Part shown: in pieces, positions 43,935 through 52,276 of the stretch
Numbering within the stretch: position 1 is the first letter of the stretch
Layout of the letters: each line of letters starts with the position of its first letter
From: Flavobacterium sp.
GTDB taxonomy: Bacteria > Bacteroidota > Bacteroidia > Flavobacteriales > Flavobacteriaceae
Direction of reading: 5' to 3'
Length of the DNA stretch: 64,000 bases
Assembly: GCF_024642105.1 (NCBI RefSeq)
Contig: NZ_JAHEBT010000052.1
Location: 248,001-312,000 of the forward strand
Notes under the pieces: model-generated
The model's input: only the letters and a program-made list of their open reading frames with translations
Told to the model about the DNA's origin: nothing
The model's database searches: none
Translations under genes and position numbers: made by a program

Positions 43935-44872
43935 AAAGTGTAAACAAGGCCAACGCCTAACATTTGTTTCAATTGTACCTTAGGTCCTACCGTAACCTGT
44001 TTGCCGTCGATCTCCTTCTTGGCTTTAATATCATCATCATAAATAATTCGTGCACCAATACTTGCACGAACATATTGATTCACTACTAAGTCTAATAGAA
44101 AGTCATAATCAATATCAATATTGCCAAAATTATTAATATAATCAGAGTACAGCACTACTTTATTAACCAAATTAATATTTTTTACTATTTCTTTTTTATA
44201 GTAACTCGTAAATAAAAACCCTAATTCTGTCTTTGATTTTTTTCCATCAACAATACTATTGCCATTCGAATCGTACTGTGCTTTAGTAACACCAAATGCG
44301 CCCTGATTCGCCAGACGCTGGTCTAAAACTAAAGTAGTCTTAAAGGTAAACGGCGAAATATAAAAAATTCGATGCTTCTTTTTACTCGCATTTTCTGCTC
44401 CAACTCCTAAAAAAATATAAGCCGGGGCAAACAATCGAGAGATCGCTTTTTGTGTATTGGGATACGAATATCCATTGGTGAATTGAGTATTGAAATTAAA
44501 TTTGGCAGAATGATACCAATTGGTAATCGTATCTTTTCGGTACCCAAAAGTAGAGTTAATCTGAATAGCATCGTCTGTTTTTCTCATCTCATGTCCATCC
44601 TGTTTATTTAACCCATAACGAATAGATAAATCATTTACCCACTTTTGATTGTCTTTGGCATAAACTCTAGAAAAATCTCCTTTGAGTAACCCTGAAACAG
44701 CACTATTACCTCCTGCACTCCAGTTGACAAAAGTAATTTCTGAAATATCAAATCCCAGTTTATTTTTTTTTGTCCAATGTGAAATTGAATCGGGCGATTT
44801 TGTACTTACCAATTCTTGAGCAAAAATCGTAATTGAAAAAAGGAATAAAAAAAGAAAAAAACGGAATCTCAT
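43931..44872 (-). CDS. DUF3078 family outer-membrane protein
   Basis: 313 residues. Signal peptide (MRFRFFLFLFLFSITIFAQ) and a beta-barrel-like body (FVNWSAGGNSAVSGLLKGDFSRVY, KFNFNTQFTNGY) ending GVGLVYTF. DUF3078 proteins are known only in Bacteroidetes; role unknown. Lies 30 bases downstream of dxs, the same strand. Confidence 0.87.
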   Translation of the reverse strand: MRFRFFLFLFLFSITIFAQELVSTKSPDSISHWTKKNKLGFDISEITFVNWSAGGNSAVSGLLKGDFSRVYAKDNQKWVNDLSIRYGLNKQDGHEMRKTDDAIQINSTFGYRKDTITNWYHSAKFNFNTQFTNGYSYPNTQKAISRLFAPAYIFLGVGAENASKKKHRIFYISPFTFKTTLVLDQRLANQGAFGVTKAQYDSNGNSIVDGKKSKTELGFLFTSYYKKEIVKNINLVNKVVLYSDYINNFGNIDIDYDFLLDLVVNQYVRASIGARIIYDDDIKAKKEIDGKQVTVGPKVQLKQMLGVGLVYTF

Positions 44873-44902
44873 TATATTTTTAGTATTAAAATTTTGATTT
44901 AT

Positions 44903-46675
44903 TTATAGTACCTCTCGGAAAAGAGCTTCCAAACTTGTAACGTCAATTTTACAATATTGTTGCAATTCCAAAACAGTACCTTGCTCAATAAATTCATCTG
45001 GAATCCCTAATAACCGAACACTGGAATGGTACTTATTGGCAGCCGAAAATTCTAAAATGGAACTACCAAAACCCCCTGTAATTACGCCATCTTCAACAGT
45101 AATTATTGTATCAAATTTTGAAAAAATAGTATGTAAAAGTGTTTCGTCCAAAGGTTTTACAAAAGGAAAATCAAAATGAGCAATCTCTTCTGGATAATTT
45201 AAATTTTCTAAAGCTTGCGTCACATTATTCCCAATCGTTCCGTTAGACAAAACGGCTATTTCAGTTCCTTCTTTTATACAATATGCTTTACCAATGGGTA
45301 TGGTTTGATAGGGTGTTTGCCAATGGGTGTTTTGTCCACGTCCACGTGGGTAACGAATAGCAATAGGATGTTCCAATCCTAATTGAGCGGTGTACAAAAT
45401 GTTCTGTAAAGCCATTTCATTTCGTGGTGAATACACAATTAAATTTGGAATACAACGCAGATAGGCCAAATCAAAAACACCATGATGAGTAGCGCCATCC
45501 TCTCCCACTAAACCAGCCCGATCCAAACAGAAAATAACCGGTAAATTTTGCAAAGCCACATCATGAATCACTTGATCATACGCTCTTTGTAAGAACGTCG
45601 AATAAATATTGCAAAAAACAACCATCCCTTGTGTTGCCATTCCGGCTGCCAAAGTAACCGCATGTTGTTCCGCTATCCCTACGTCAAAAGCACGTTTAGG
45701 AAAGGCATCCATCATTAATTTTAGCGAACTTCCAGTAGGCATTGCCGGAGTAATACCTATAATTTTTTCATTCTTTTGTGCCAAATCCAAAATCGTTTCA
45801 CCAAAAACATCTTGGTATTTTGGCGGTAAATTTGCTTCCGATTTAGGAATAATTTCTCCCGTATTAGCATCAAATTTTCCTGGGGCATGGTATTGCACTT
45901 GATTCTCTTCCGCTTGTTGCAGTCCTTTTCCTTTGGTCGTAATAACGTGCAAAAATTTTGGCCCTTTTACTTTTTTTAGTCGCTCTAATTCTTGGATTAC
46001 TGCCTGAATATCATGTCCATCAATAGGTCCTGAATAGTCAAAATTCAAGGACTTAATCATGTTGTTTTGTCTCGGATTTTTTCCTTCTTTGACGGCCGTC
46101 AAATAGTTTTTCAACGCACCCACGCTTGGATCAATCCCAATGGCGTTATCATTTAAAATGACTAATAAATTAGCATCGGTAACTCCAGCGTGATTCAGTC
46201 CTTCAAAAGCCATTCCCGAAGCTATCGAGGCATCGCCAATAACCGCAATATGTTGTTGTTCCAAATCGCCTTTCAAATTAGCAGCAATTGCCATACCTAA
46301 AGCAGCAGAAATAGAAGTAGATGAATGGCCTACGCCAAAAGCATCGTACTCACTTTCGCTTCGTTTTGGAAAACCTGAAATGCCGTGAAGTTGTCTGTTG
46401 GTATGGAAATTATCTCTTCTTGCCGTAAGTATTTTATGTCCGTAGGCTTGATGCCCTACGTCCCAAATTAAACAATCGTTGGGCGTATCAAAAACATAAT
46501 GCAAAGCAATAGTCAACTCTACCACTCCCAAACTAGCACCCAAATGGCCTTCTTTTACCGAAACCACATCAATAATGAAGTCGCGCAACTCTTGAGCCAG
46601 TTGCGGCAATTGATTGACATCAAGTTGACGTAAATCATTGGGACTGTTAATACTTGAAAGTAAATTGTTTGACAT
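44903..46675 (-). CDS. dxs: 1-deoxy-D-xylulose-5-phosphate synthase
   Basis: 590 residues from MSNNLLSSIN. Condenses pyruvate and glyceraldehyde 3-phosphate, the first step of the MEP isoprenoid pathway. Thiamine-diphosphate site GDASIASGMAFEGLNHAG, DVGHQAYGHKILTARRDNF, HVITTKGKG and the C-terminal transketolase domain (GEDGATHHGVFDLAYLR, YPRGRG) are intact. On the minus strand the -7 element TACATTTG (46680-46687) ends 4 bases before the start, so the mRNA is probably leaderless; a TTG lies 22 bases upstream. Confidence 0.96.
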   Translation of the reverse strand: MSNNLLSSINSPNDLRQLDVNQLPQLAQELRDFIIDVVSVKEGHLGASLGVVELTIALHYVFDTPNDCLIWDVGHQAYGHKILTARRDNFHTNRQLHGISGFPKRSESEYDAFGVGHSSTSISAALGMAIAANLKGDLEQQHIAVIGDASIASGMAFEGLNHAGVTDANLLVILNDNAIGIDPSVGALKNYLTAVKEGKNPRQNNMIKSLNFDYSGPIDGHDIQAVIQELERLKKVKGPKFLHVITTKGKGLQQAEENQVQYHAPGKFDANTGEIIPKSEANLPPKYQDVFGETILDLAQKNEKIIGITPAMPTGSSLKLMMDAFPKRAFDVGIAEQHAVTLAAGMATQGMVVFCNIYSTFLQRAYDQVIHDVALQNLPVIFCLDRAGLVGEDGATHHGVFDLAYLRCIPNLIVYSPRNEMALQNILYTAQLGLEHPIAIRYPRGRGQNTHWQTPYQTIPIGKAYCIKEGTEIAVLSNGTIGNNVTQALENLNYPEEIAHFDFPFVKPLDETLLHTIFSKFDTIITVEDGVITGGFGSSILEFSAANKYHSSVRLLGIPDEFIEQGTVLELQQYCKIDVTSLEALFREVL

Positions 46676-46679
46676 GATG

Positions 46680-46708
46680 CAAATGTACAAATTGAATTCT
46701 TATTTTTG
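46680..46708. promoter_or_regulatory. Divergent dxs/tadA promoters
   Basis: Two back-to-back -7 elements: TACATTTG on the minus strand (46680-46687, for dxs) and TATTTTTG on the plus strand (46701-46708, for tadA), 13 bases apart. Each ends exactly 4 bases before its start codon. Confidence 0.75.
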
Positions 46709-46712
46709 CCAA

Positions 46713-47156
46713 ATGGAAAACCCTTTCAACGACACCTATTTTATGAAGAAAGCCTTGCAAGAGGCTGAGATGGCTTTTGACAAGGGCGAAATTCCCGTAG
46801 GCGCACTAATTGTAATCAATAACACCATCATTGCTCGTAGTCATAATCTAACGGAATTACTGCATGACGTAACGGCTCATGCCGAAATGCAAGCCATTAC
46901 AGCAGCCGCTAATTTCTTGGGTGGAAAATACCTAAAAGACTGTACTTTGTATGTCACTTTAGAGCCTTGTCAAATGTGCGCTGGTGCTTTGTATTGGAGT
47001 CAAATTTCCAAAATAGTGTATGGTGCAAGCGATGAGCAACGTGGGTTTACAGCAATGGGAACGCAATTGCACCCTAAAACTGAAGTGGTTTCTGGAATAT
47101 TAGCAGAAGAAGCTTCGGAACTAATGAAACGCTTTTTTGCGGAGCGCAGGAAGTAA
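46713..47156 (+). CDS. tadA: tRNA adenosine(34) deaminase / nucleoside deaminase
   Basis: 147 residues from MENPFNDTYFMKKALQEAEMAFDKGEIPVGAL; an upstream in-frame start at 46638 would run through dxs and its promoter and is rejected. Zinc site HAEMQAI and LEPCQMCAGAL. Converts A34 to inosine in tRNA-Arg (or acts as a nucleoside deaminase). Divergent from dxs with only 37 bases between start codons. Confidence 0.93.
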   Translation: MENPFNDTYFMKKALQEAEMAFDKGEIPVGALIVINNTIIARSHNLTELLHDVTAHAEMQAITAAANFLGGKYLKDCTLYVTLEPCQMCAGALYWSQISKIVYGASDEQRGFTAMGTQLHPKTEVVSGILAEEASELMKRFFAERRK

Positions 47157-47172
47157 TCTTTACTAATTAACC

Positions 47173-47264
47173 TTAGCCCAGATAGAAGCGGCATCCTTTT
47201 TTGGTGACTGAGGAACTCGAAGGCACCAAAAAGATAGAGCGAATAGCTGGAAATAGCTCCTAAA
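47173..47264 (+). repeat. Dispersed structured repeat, copy A
   Basis: A ~90-base element beginning TTAGCCCAGATAGAAG, GGCATCC, then a variable hairpin (TTTTTGGTG ... CACCAAAAA) and ending AAAGATAGAGCGAATAGC, TAGCTCC. A second copy lies at 59699-59780 in the other orientation. The outer sequences agree closely while the hairpin arms differ yet still pair. Lies after tadA, before the convergent RNase gene. No protein is encoded. Confidence 0.7.
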
Positions 47265-47298
47265 ATAAGATTGCTTCGTTCCTCGCAATAGGACATAA

Positions 47299-47330
47299 AA
47301 AAACCGCCAATCTTTCGAAAGGCGGTTTCT
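47299..47330 (-). terminator. Terminator after RNase E/G
   Basis: Stem AAACCGCC/GGCGGTTT with a 12-base loop and T-runs on both sides. Confidence 0.9.
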
Positions 47331-47333
47331 TTT

Positions 47334-48887
47334 TTATTCTGAAATAACATTCCCTTTTTTGTCAAAGAAATGGTATTCTAAATACGTGTAAGCGTCACGT
47401 GGTATAATTTTCACCCATTTTTTATGTTCAAAGAACCACTTTGAACGTATTGATGGAAAACCTTTGGTAAGGTAGGCAGCCACAAATGGATGTACATTAA
47501 GTACTACATTTGAATGACTGTTTAGAACTCTTTCTAGGTCTAAAGTAATCTTGTCAATGATAAGAATTGGCGCTTCAATTTCGCCGCTTTCATTATTCGG
47601 ATCTTCTTCTCTAGTTTTGATATTCATTTCTGGTCTTACGCGTTGACGTGTTATTTGGACTAATCCAAATTTACTCGGCGGTAAGATTTTGTGTTTGGCT
47701 TTATCATCGCTCATCTCTTCTCGTAAGAAGTCGAATAATACTTTACGATTTTCAGGATTCGCCATATCGATAAAATCAACTACGATTATTCCGCCCATAT
47801 CGCGAAGACGCAATTGTCTTGCTATTTCGGCGGCTGCAATCATATTCACTTCCATGGCGGTATCTTCTTGATTAGAAGCTTTATTAGAACGGTTTCCACT
47901 ATTCACGTCAATAACGTGTAATGCTTCGGTATGTTCAATAATAAGGTAAGCCCCTTTACTCATAGAAACCGTTTTTCCAAAGGAAGTCTTGATTTGTCTC
48001 TCTATATTGTATTTCTCAAAAATGGGAGTATCATTGGATTGATAAAACTTCACAATTGATTCTTTGGACGGTGCAATTTCTTGTACATAATCCTTGGTTT
48101 GTTGGTACAACTCTTCATCATCAATTTGAATACCACTAAAGGTATCGTTAAATACGTCTCGTAAGATGGAAGAAGCTCTGTTGAGCTCTCCTAATACTTT
48201 TGACGGATGATGAGCAGTTGGTAATTTCTTACACATTGCAGTCCATCTGCTAAGCAGGTTCTGCAAATCTTTTTCTAATTCGGCTGTATTTTTGCCTTCG
48301 GCTACTGTACGAACAATAACACCAAATCCTTTTGGTTTAACAGATTGTACAAGTTTTTTCAAACGATCTTTTTCTTTTTTGTCTTCTATTTTTTGAGAAA
48401 TAGAAACACGGTCAGAAAAAGGAACTAACACAATAAAACGTCCGGCAAGAGAAAGCTCAGCGCTAATTCTTGGTCCTTTGGTTGATATTGGTTCTTTTAC
48501 GACTTGTACTAAAATTGATTGATTGGCACTCAAAACATCTGTAATGGTACCATCTTTATCAATTTCATTGTCAAACTGAAAGGTTTTTAGGGAGAAATCT
48601 TTTAATTTACCTGCGCTTACAAGTTTTATGAATTTCAGTTGGGAAGCTAAATTAGGACCTAAGTCGTGATAGTGTAAAAAGGCATCTTTTTCGAAGCCAA
48701 CATTCACAAAAGCAGCATTCAGTCCAGCAACTGGTTTTCTTATTTTGGCAATAAAAATATCACCAACTTGAAAGTTGCTTTTTTCTTCTTCTTTGTGTAA
48801 TTCAATTAGTTTTCCATCTTTTAATAAGGCAAAATCTACGGCTTCTGAACTGGATCGAATGATTAATTCTTTATTCACGCTGTACAT
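47334..48887 (-). CDS. rng: Ribonuclease E/G family protein
   Basis: 517 residues from MYSVNKELIIRSS; the longer open frame (to 48953) lacks family similarity. S1-like N-terminal domain (VGDIFIAKIRKPVAGLNAAFVNVGFEKDAFLHY), catalytic DNase I-like part with the metal-binding DVNSG and VVDFIDM, and a short C-terminus without the E. coli RNase E scaffold. It processes rRNA and mRNA. Downstream of HU and the bS22-like gene on the same strand. Confidence 0.93.
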   Translation of the reverse strand: MYSVNKELIIRSSSEAVDFALLKDGKLIELHKEEEKSNFQVGDIFIAKIRKPVAGLNAAFVNVGFEKDAFLHYHDLGPNLASQLKFIKLVSAGKLKDFSLKTFQFDNEIDKDGTITDVLSANQSILVQVVKEPISTKGPRISAELSLAGRFIVLVPFSDRVSISQKIEDKKEKDRLKKLVQSVKPKGFGVIVRTVAEGKNTAELEKDLQNLLSRWTAMCKKLPTAHHPSKVLGELNRASSILRDVFNDTFSGIQIDDEELYQQTKDYVQEIAPSKESIVKFYQSNDTPIFEKYNIERQIKTSFGKTVSMSKGAYLIIEHTEALHVIDVNSGNRSNKASNQEDTAMEVNMIAAAEIARQLRLRDMGGIIVVDFIDMANPENRKVLFDFLREEMSDDKAKHKILPPSKFGLVQITRQRVRPEMNIKTREEDPNNESGEIEAPILIIDKITLDLERVLNSHSNVVLNVHPFVAAYLTKGFPSIRSKWFFEHKKWVKIIPRDAYTYLEYHFFDKKGNVISE

Positions 48888-49112
48888 TTTTATCCGAACA
48901 TTGGGTTGTCGGTCATTGGTTGTGCATTGGTGGAAAAAACCATCAACTATCAACCATCAACTACCAACTTATAGTAAGGATGGATTAAACAATATTTTTA
49001 ACAGGTATTGAACCCGGGGAAAACTAGCTAGCAGCGGACAGTTCTATGCAGTCAGTATACTGAATACTAAAAACTGGAGACTGATTACTAATTTTCAATT
49101 TCAATGAACGTT
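48888..49112. other. Intergenic stretch without a clear gene
   Basis: About 250 bases between rng and the small basic-protein gene. It contains low-complexity CATCAACTA/CCATCAACTACCAAC copies near 48942-48968 and, on the minus strand, a short segment resembling a tRNA T-arm (GGGTTCAATACC, ~49004-49017) without the rest of a tRNA. Nothing functional can be supported. Confidence 0.4.
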
Positions 49113-49136
49113 TAAAAAGAAAAAAGTAGTTTAAAA
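49113..49136 (-). terminator. Terminator of the 30-residue basic protein gene
   Basis: Palindrome AAAAAGTAGTTT/AAAACTACTTTTT near the stop codon, with A-rich flank giving Ts on the minus strand. Confidence 0.6.
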
Positions 49137-49229
49137 CTACTTTTTCTTCTTGTGACGGTTAGCTCTCGCTCTTTTTTTACGTTTGTGCGTCGCTACCTTA
49201 TGTCTCTTTCTTTTTTTACCACTTGGCAT
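49137..49229 (-). CDS. 30-residue basic protein, bS22/mS38-like (AURKAIP1/COX24 domain)
   Basis: A very small gene: M-P-S-G-KKRKRHKVATHKRKKRAR and on, 30 residues, more than half Lys, Arg or His. It matches the conserved basic peptide annotated in Bacteroidetes as AURKAIP1/COX24 domain protein, related to mitochondrial mS38 and mycobacterial bS22, which bind the decoding-centre side of the small subunit. Between HU and rng on the same strand. Too short for routine gene calling but the full open frame and composition are clear. Confidence 0.85.
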   Translation of the reverse strand: MPSGKKRKRHKVATHKRKKRARANRHKKKK

Positions 49230-49259
49230 ATCTTGTAGATTTTATGATTAATTACTCTT

Positions 49260-49550
49260 TTATTTTGCTTCGTTATTGATTTTTACGCCTTCTACAAAAA
49301 CTTTTGCCGGTTTAAAAGCAGGAATATTGTGAGCAGGAATTTTTATTGTTGTGTTTTTTGAAATGTTTCTACCTGTTTTTTCAGCTCTTGTTTTTACGAT
49401 AAAACTTCCAAAACCTCTTAAATATACGTTATCTCCAGTCTCTAATGAAGTTTTAACTTCATTCATAAAGGTTTCTACAGTTGCCTGAACATCTCCTTTT
49501 TCAAGACCTAATTTCTCTGAAATTTTCGCTACGATATCTGCTTTCGTCAT
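49260..49550 (-). CDS. hup: HU family DNA-binding protein
   Basis: 96 residues. N-terminal helices MTKADIVAKISEKLGLEKGDVQATVETFMNEVKTSLETGDNVYLRGFGSF followed by the beta-arm KTRAEKTGRNISKNTTIKIPAHNIPAFKPAK. Nucleoid-associated protein. On the minus strand a -7 element TATATTTG (49595-49602) with TTG 21 bases upstream precedes it. Confidence 0.96.
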   Translation of the reverse strand: MTKADIVAKISEKLGLEKGDVQATVETFMNEVKTSLETGDNVYLRGFGSFIVKTRAEKTGRNISKNTTIKIPAHNIPAFKPAKVFVEGVKINNEAK

Positions 49551-49684
49551 TTTCTTTCCTTATTTATAAATGTTGTACTATTTTTTTGAGTTTGCAAATA
49601 TATGAATTAAAAAAACAATTATTCAAGCTAATTCATTAAATTTTAATCACATAAACTTTTACTTTTGCAAACAAATATTTAACA

Positions 49685-50716
49685 ATGGATTTTTCTAAGT
49701 TATTGATAGGTTGGTATTTACAAAACAAGCGCGATTTACCTTGGCGAAATACCACCAATCCATACCCGATTTGGCTTTCAGAAATCATGCTCCAACAAAC
49801 GCGAGTGGCGCAAGGAATGCCTTATTTTTTTTCATTTACAAATGCCTTTCCAACTGTTTTTGATTTGGCCAATGCTCACGAAGAACAAGTTTTAAAATTA
49901 TGGCAAGGATTAGGCTATTATTCACGTGCCAGAAATTTACACCAAACCGCACAATATATTGCTAATGAACTTGGAGGTATTTTTCCAAACAACTATAAAG
50001 ATTTACTTCAATTAAAAGGAATTGGCGAGTACACCGCTGCAGCCATCGCTTCATTTGCTTATAACGAAGTCGTTCCTGTAGTTGACGGAAACGTATTTCG
50101 GGTGCTATCACGTTATTTTGATATTGAGACCGATATTGCTTCGGCTTCCGCCAAAAAGGAGTTCAGCGCAATAGCTTTGGAATCAATTCCAAAAGATAAC
50201 CCTGCCTTATTCAATCAAGCTATAATGGAATTTGGCGCTTTGCAATGTGTTCCAAAAAACCCCAATTGTTCGGATTGTATTTTCAACCAAAGTTGCGCTG
50301 CTTTGCAAAAGAAAAAAGTAGACCAACTTCCTGTAAAATTAAAAAAACTAAAAGTCAGAAACCGATACTTTAATTACCTCATCTTTTCAGACGACGTTGA
50401 AAATACCATTATTCAAAAACGTACAGATAAAGGAATTTGGCACAATTTATATGAGTTCCCCTTGATTGAATCTGAAAAGGAAGAAGATTTCAAGACTATG
50501 TCAAAGCAAATTCAAAACAATTTTCAGCATTGGAATATCCTAACTATTGGAGAAGAAAACTCGAAAAGCATTATTCATAAATTATCGCACCAACATTTGC
50601 ATATTAAATTTTGGAATGTAAAAGTAGGCGGAACTATTCCAAACGGTATTAACTCAACTGATTTGAAAACCTATCCGTTCCCTATAGTGCTTCATAATTT
50701 TATCGAGGCAAAATAA
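49685..50716 (+). CDS. mutY: A/G-specific adenine glycosylase
   Basis: 343 residues. Removes A mispaired with 8-oxoguanine. Catalytic E33 (WLSEIMLQQTRV), helix-hairpin-helix LKGIGEYTAAAIASFAYNE, catalytic Asp in VVDGNVFRVL, and the iron-sulfur loop C-x6-C-x2-C-x5-C (CVPKNPNCSDCIFNQSC). A C-terminal MutT-like domain follows. -7 element TACTTTTG at 49660-49667. Followed by ssb and gldD. Confidence 0.97.
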   Translation: MDFSKLLIGWYLQNKRDLPWRNTTNPYPIWLSEIMLQQTRVAQGMPYFFSFTNAFPTVFDLANAHEEQVLKLWQGLGYYSRARNLHQTAQYIANELGGIFPNNYKDLLQLKGIGEYTAAAIASFAYNEVVPVVDGNVFRVLSRYFDIETDIASASAKKEFSAIALESIPKDNPALFNQAIMEFGALQCVPKNPNCSDCIFNQSCAALQKKKVDQLPVKLKKLKVRNRYFNYLIFSDDVENTIIQKRTDKGIWHNLYEFPLIESEKEEDFKTMSKQIQNNFQHWNILTIGEENSKSIIHKLSHQHLHIKFWNVKVGGTIPNGINSTDLKTYPFPIVLHNFIEAK

Positions 50717-50750
50717 AAAATCCTATCTTTGATTCAAATACCACGACATT

Positions 50751-51164
50751 ATGAATGGAACAGTAAATAAAGTAATTCTTATCGGCTATCTTGGAGACGA
50801 AGTCAAGTTGCATTATTTTGAAGGAGGGAATTGTATTGGCCGATTTCAATTGGCAACACACGAAGTCTACATCAATAAAACAACGAACGAGAAAATCACT
50901 TCTACAGAATGGCATAATTTAGTGGTGCGAAATAAAGCAGCTGAATTGTGCGAAAAATACCTTTCTAAAGGAGATAAAATTTATGTAGAAGGCCGTATCA
51001 AATCCCGTCAATGGCAAGCCGAAGACGGAACAACCAAACATACGTCTGAAATTCAAGTGGTTGAATTTACTTTTTTGAACACTAAAAAAGATTCCGAAAA
51101 CAACAAAACAACTCCTTCAGAACCTCAGAATACTACTTTACCTATTAACGATTTGCCTTTTTAA
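50751..51164 (+). CDS. ssb: Single-stranded DNA-binding protein
   Basis: 137 residues: OB-fold domain (NKVILIGYLGDEVKLHYFEGGNCIGRFQLATHE...TEWHNLVVRNKAAELCEKYLSKGDKIYVEGRI), a polar linker, and the acidic tip INDLPF that recruits partner proteins. Downstream of mutY by 34 bases; followed 24 bases later by gldD. Confidence 0.96.
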   Translation: MNGTVNKVILIGYLGDEVKLHYFEGGNCIGRFQLATHEVYINKTTNEKITSTEWHNLVVRNKAAELCEKYLSKGDKIYVEGRIKSRQWQAEDGTTKHTSEIQVVEFTFLNTKKDSENNKTTPSEPQNTTLPINDLPF

Positions 51165-51188
51165 TCGCTATACATTTACAAATTTTTT

Positions 51189-51752
51189 ATGCCAAAAAAA
51201 ACAATCCTTTTTATAACGCTCATTCTTGTAGCCTTGACTGTGTTGAGCTGTAAAAAAGAAGTGTTGCCAAAACCTTCAAGTCATTTACGCCTTGACTATC
51301 CTGAAGCCAATTATGCGCAATTTGAAAGTCAATGCCCTTTTACTTTTGAGATGAATGCCGATGCCGTTATCAAAGGTGAAAAAGAGTGTAGCTTCACCAT
51401 CAGCTACCCAAAAATGAAAGCAACTATTTATTTGACCTACAAACCCGTCAATGGAAATATCAATAAATTATTGCGCGATGCTCAAAAATTAACCTATGAA
51501 CACGTAATTAAAGCCGATGATATTTTAGAGCAGCCCTTTCTAAATCCACAACAAAAAGTATTTGGAATGTTTTACCAAGTAGATGGAAACGCTGCAACTA
51601 ATTCACAGTTTTATGCTACTGACAGTACCAAGCATTTTGTAACAGGTTCGGTTTATTTTTATGCCAAACCTAATTTTGATTCCATTATGCCTGCCGCTAG
51701 TTATGTCAAAAATGACATGCAACGATTACTAGAGACTTTGAAATGGAAATAA
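51189..51752 (+). CDS. gldD: Gliding motility lipoprotein GldD
   Basis: 187 residues. Lipoprotein signal peptide with lipobox (ALTVLSC). GldD is required for gliding and type IX secretion in flavobacteria; the matched core includes RLDYPEANYAQFESQCPFTFEMN and KMKATIYLTYKPVN. In Flavobacterium johnsoniae gldE lies beside gldD; it is not present here between ssb and gldD. Confidence 0.94.
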   Translation: MPKKTILFITLILVALTVLSCKKEVLPKPSSHLRLDYPEANYAQFESQCPFTFEMNADAVIKGEKECSFTISYPKMKATIYLTYKPVNGNINKLLRDAQKLTYEHVIKADDILEQPFLNPQQKVFGMFYQVDGNAATNSQFYATDSTKHFVTGSVYFYAKPNFDSIMPAASYVKNDMQRLLETLKWK

Positions 51753-51756
51753 CAAA

Positions 51757-51782
51757 AAAAGCATCCCAAAAGGATGCTTTTA
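51757..51782 (+). terminator. gldD terminator
   Basis: Stem AAAAGCATCC-CAAAA-GGATGCTTTT, then T-rich DNA. Confidence 0.9.
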
Positions 51783-51802
51783 ATTTTATACAGTAAATTA
51801 GT

Positions 51803-52180
51803 TTATGATTTCGGTAAAACTACTTTATAGGTTTTTCCGTCAGCAGTAGCTTCAACTACTTTAGTCAAACTTTCTTGATTTTGAATTGTTTTATCAAATA
51901 CCACAGTGGCTTTTTTAGAATCAAAATCTACCGTTGCTTTTTGAACACCGTCTAAAGCACCTAATTCTTCTTCAATGGTTTTGGCACAACCCATTGCGCA
52001 AGTCATTCCTTCAATTTCAAAACTCGCAGTTTGTACATTTTCAGCAGCTATTACTACTTCTTTTTTAGGTGCTGCAGTTTCTTTTTCAGCCGCAACCTCC
52101 TTTGTTTCAGCTTCTTTTTTGCAGGATACCGTTAAAAGACTAATGAACGCCAGTACCAATATTGTTTTTGTAATTTTCAT
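51803..52180 (-). CDS. Heavy-metal-associated domain lipoprotein
   Basis: 125 residues. Lipobox LLTVSC near residue 20, an Ala/Glu/Lys-rich linker, then an HMA ferredoxin-like domain with the metal site GMTCAMGCAKTIEEEL: two cysteines spaced CxxxC instead of the usual CxxC. Probably binds copper or another soft metal in the periplasm. Own transcription unit. Confidence 0.88.
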   Translation of the reverse strand: MKITKTILVLAFISLLTVSCKKEAETKEVAAEKETAAPKKEVVIAAENVQTASFEIEGMTCAMGCAKTIEEELGALDGVQKATVDFDSKKATVVFDKTIQNQESLTKVVEATADGKTYKVVLPKS

Positions 52181-52276
52181 ATTTGTGATATTTATTTCTT
52201 TGATAATGACAAAATTAATTAAAAAAAGACGGACAATTTCACAAAATTAGTAGAATTTTGAGCCAAATTATTTTCT

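Noticed and set aside
49004..49060. Possible tRNA or tmRNA remnant on the minus strand (GGGTTCAATACC)
   Set aside because: Only a weak T-arm-like word; stem pairs poorly and no acceptor, anticodon or D-arm can be drawn.
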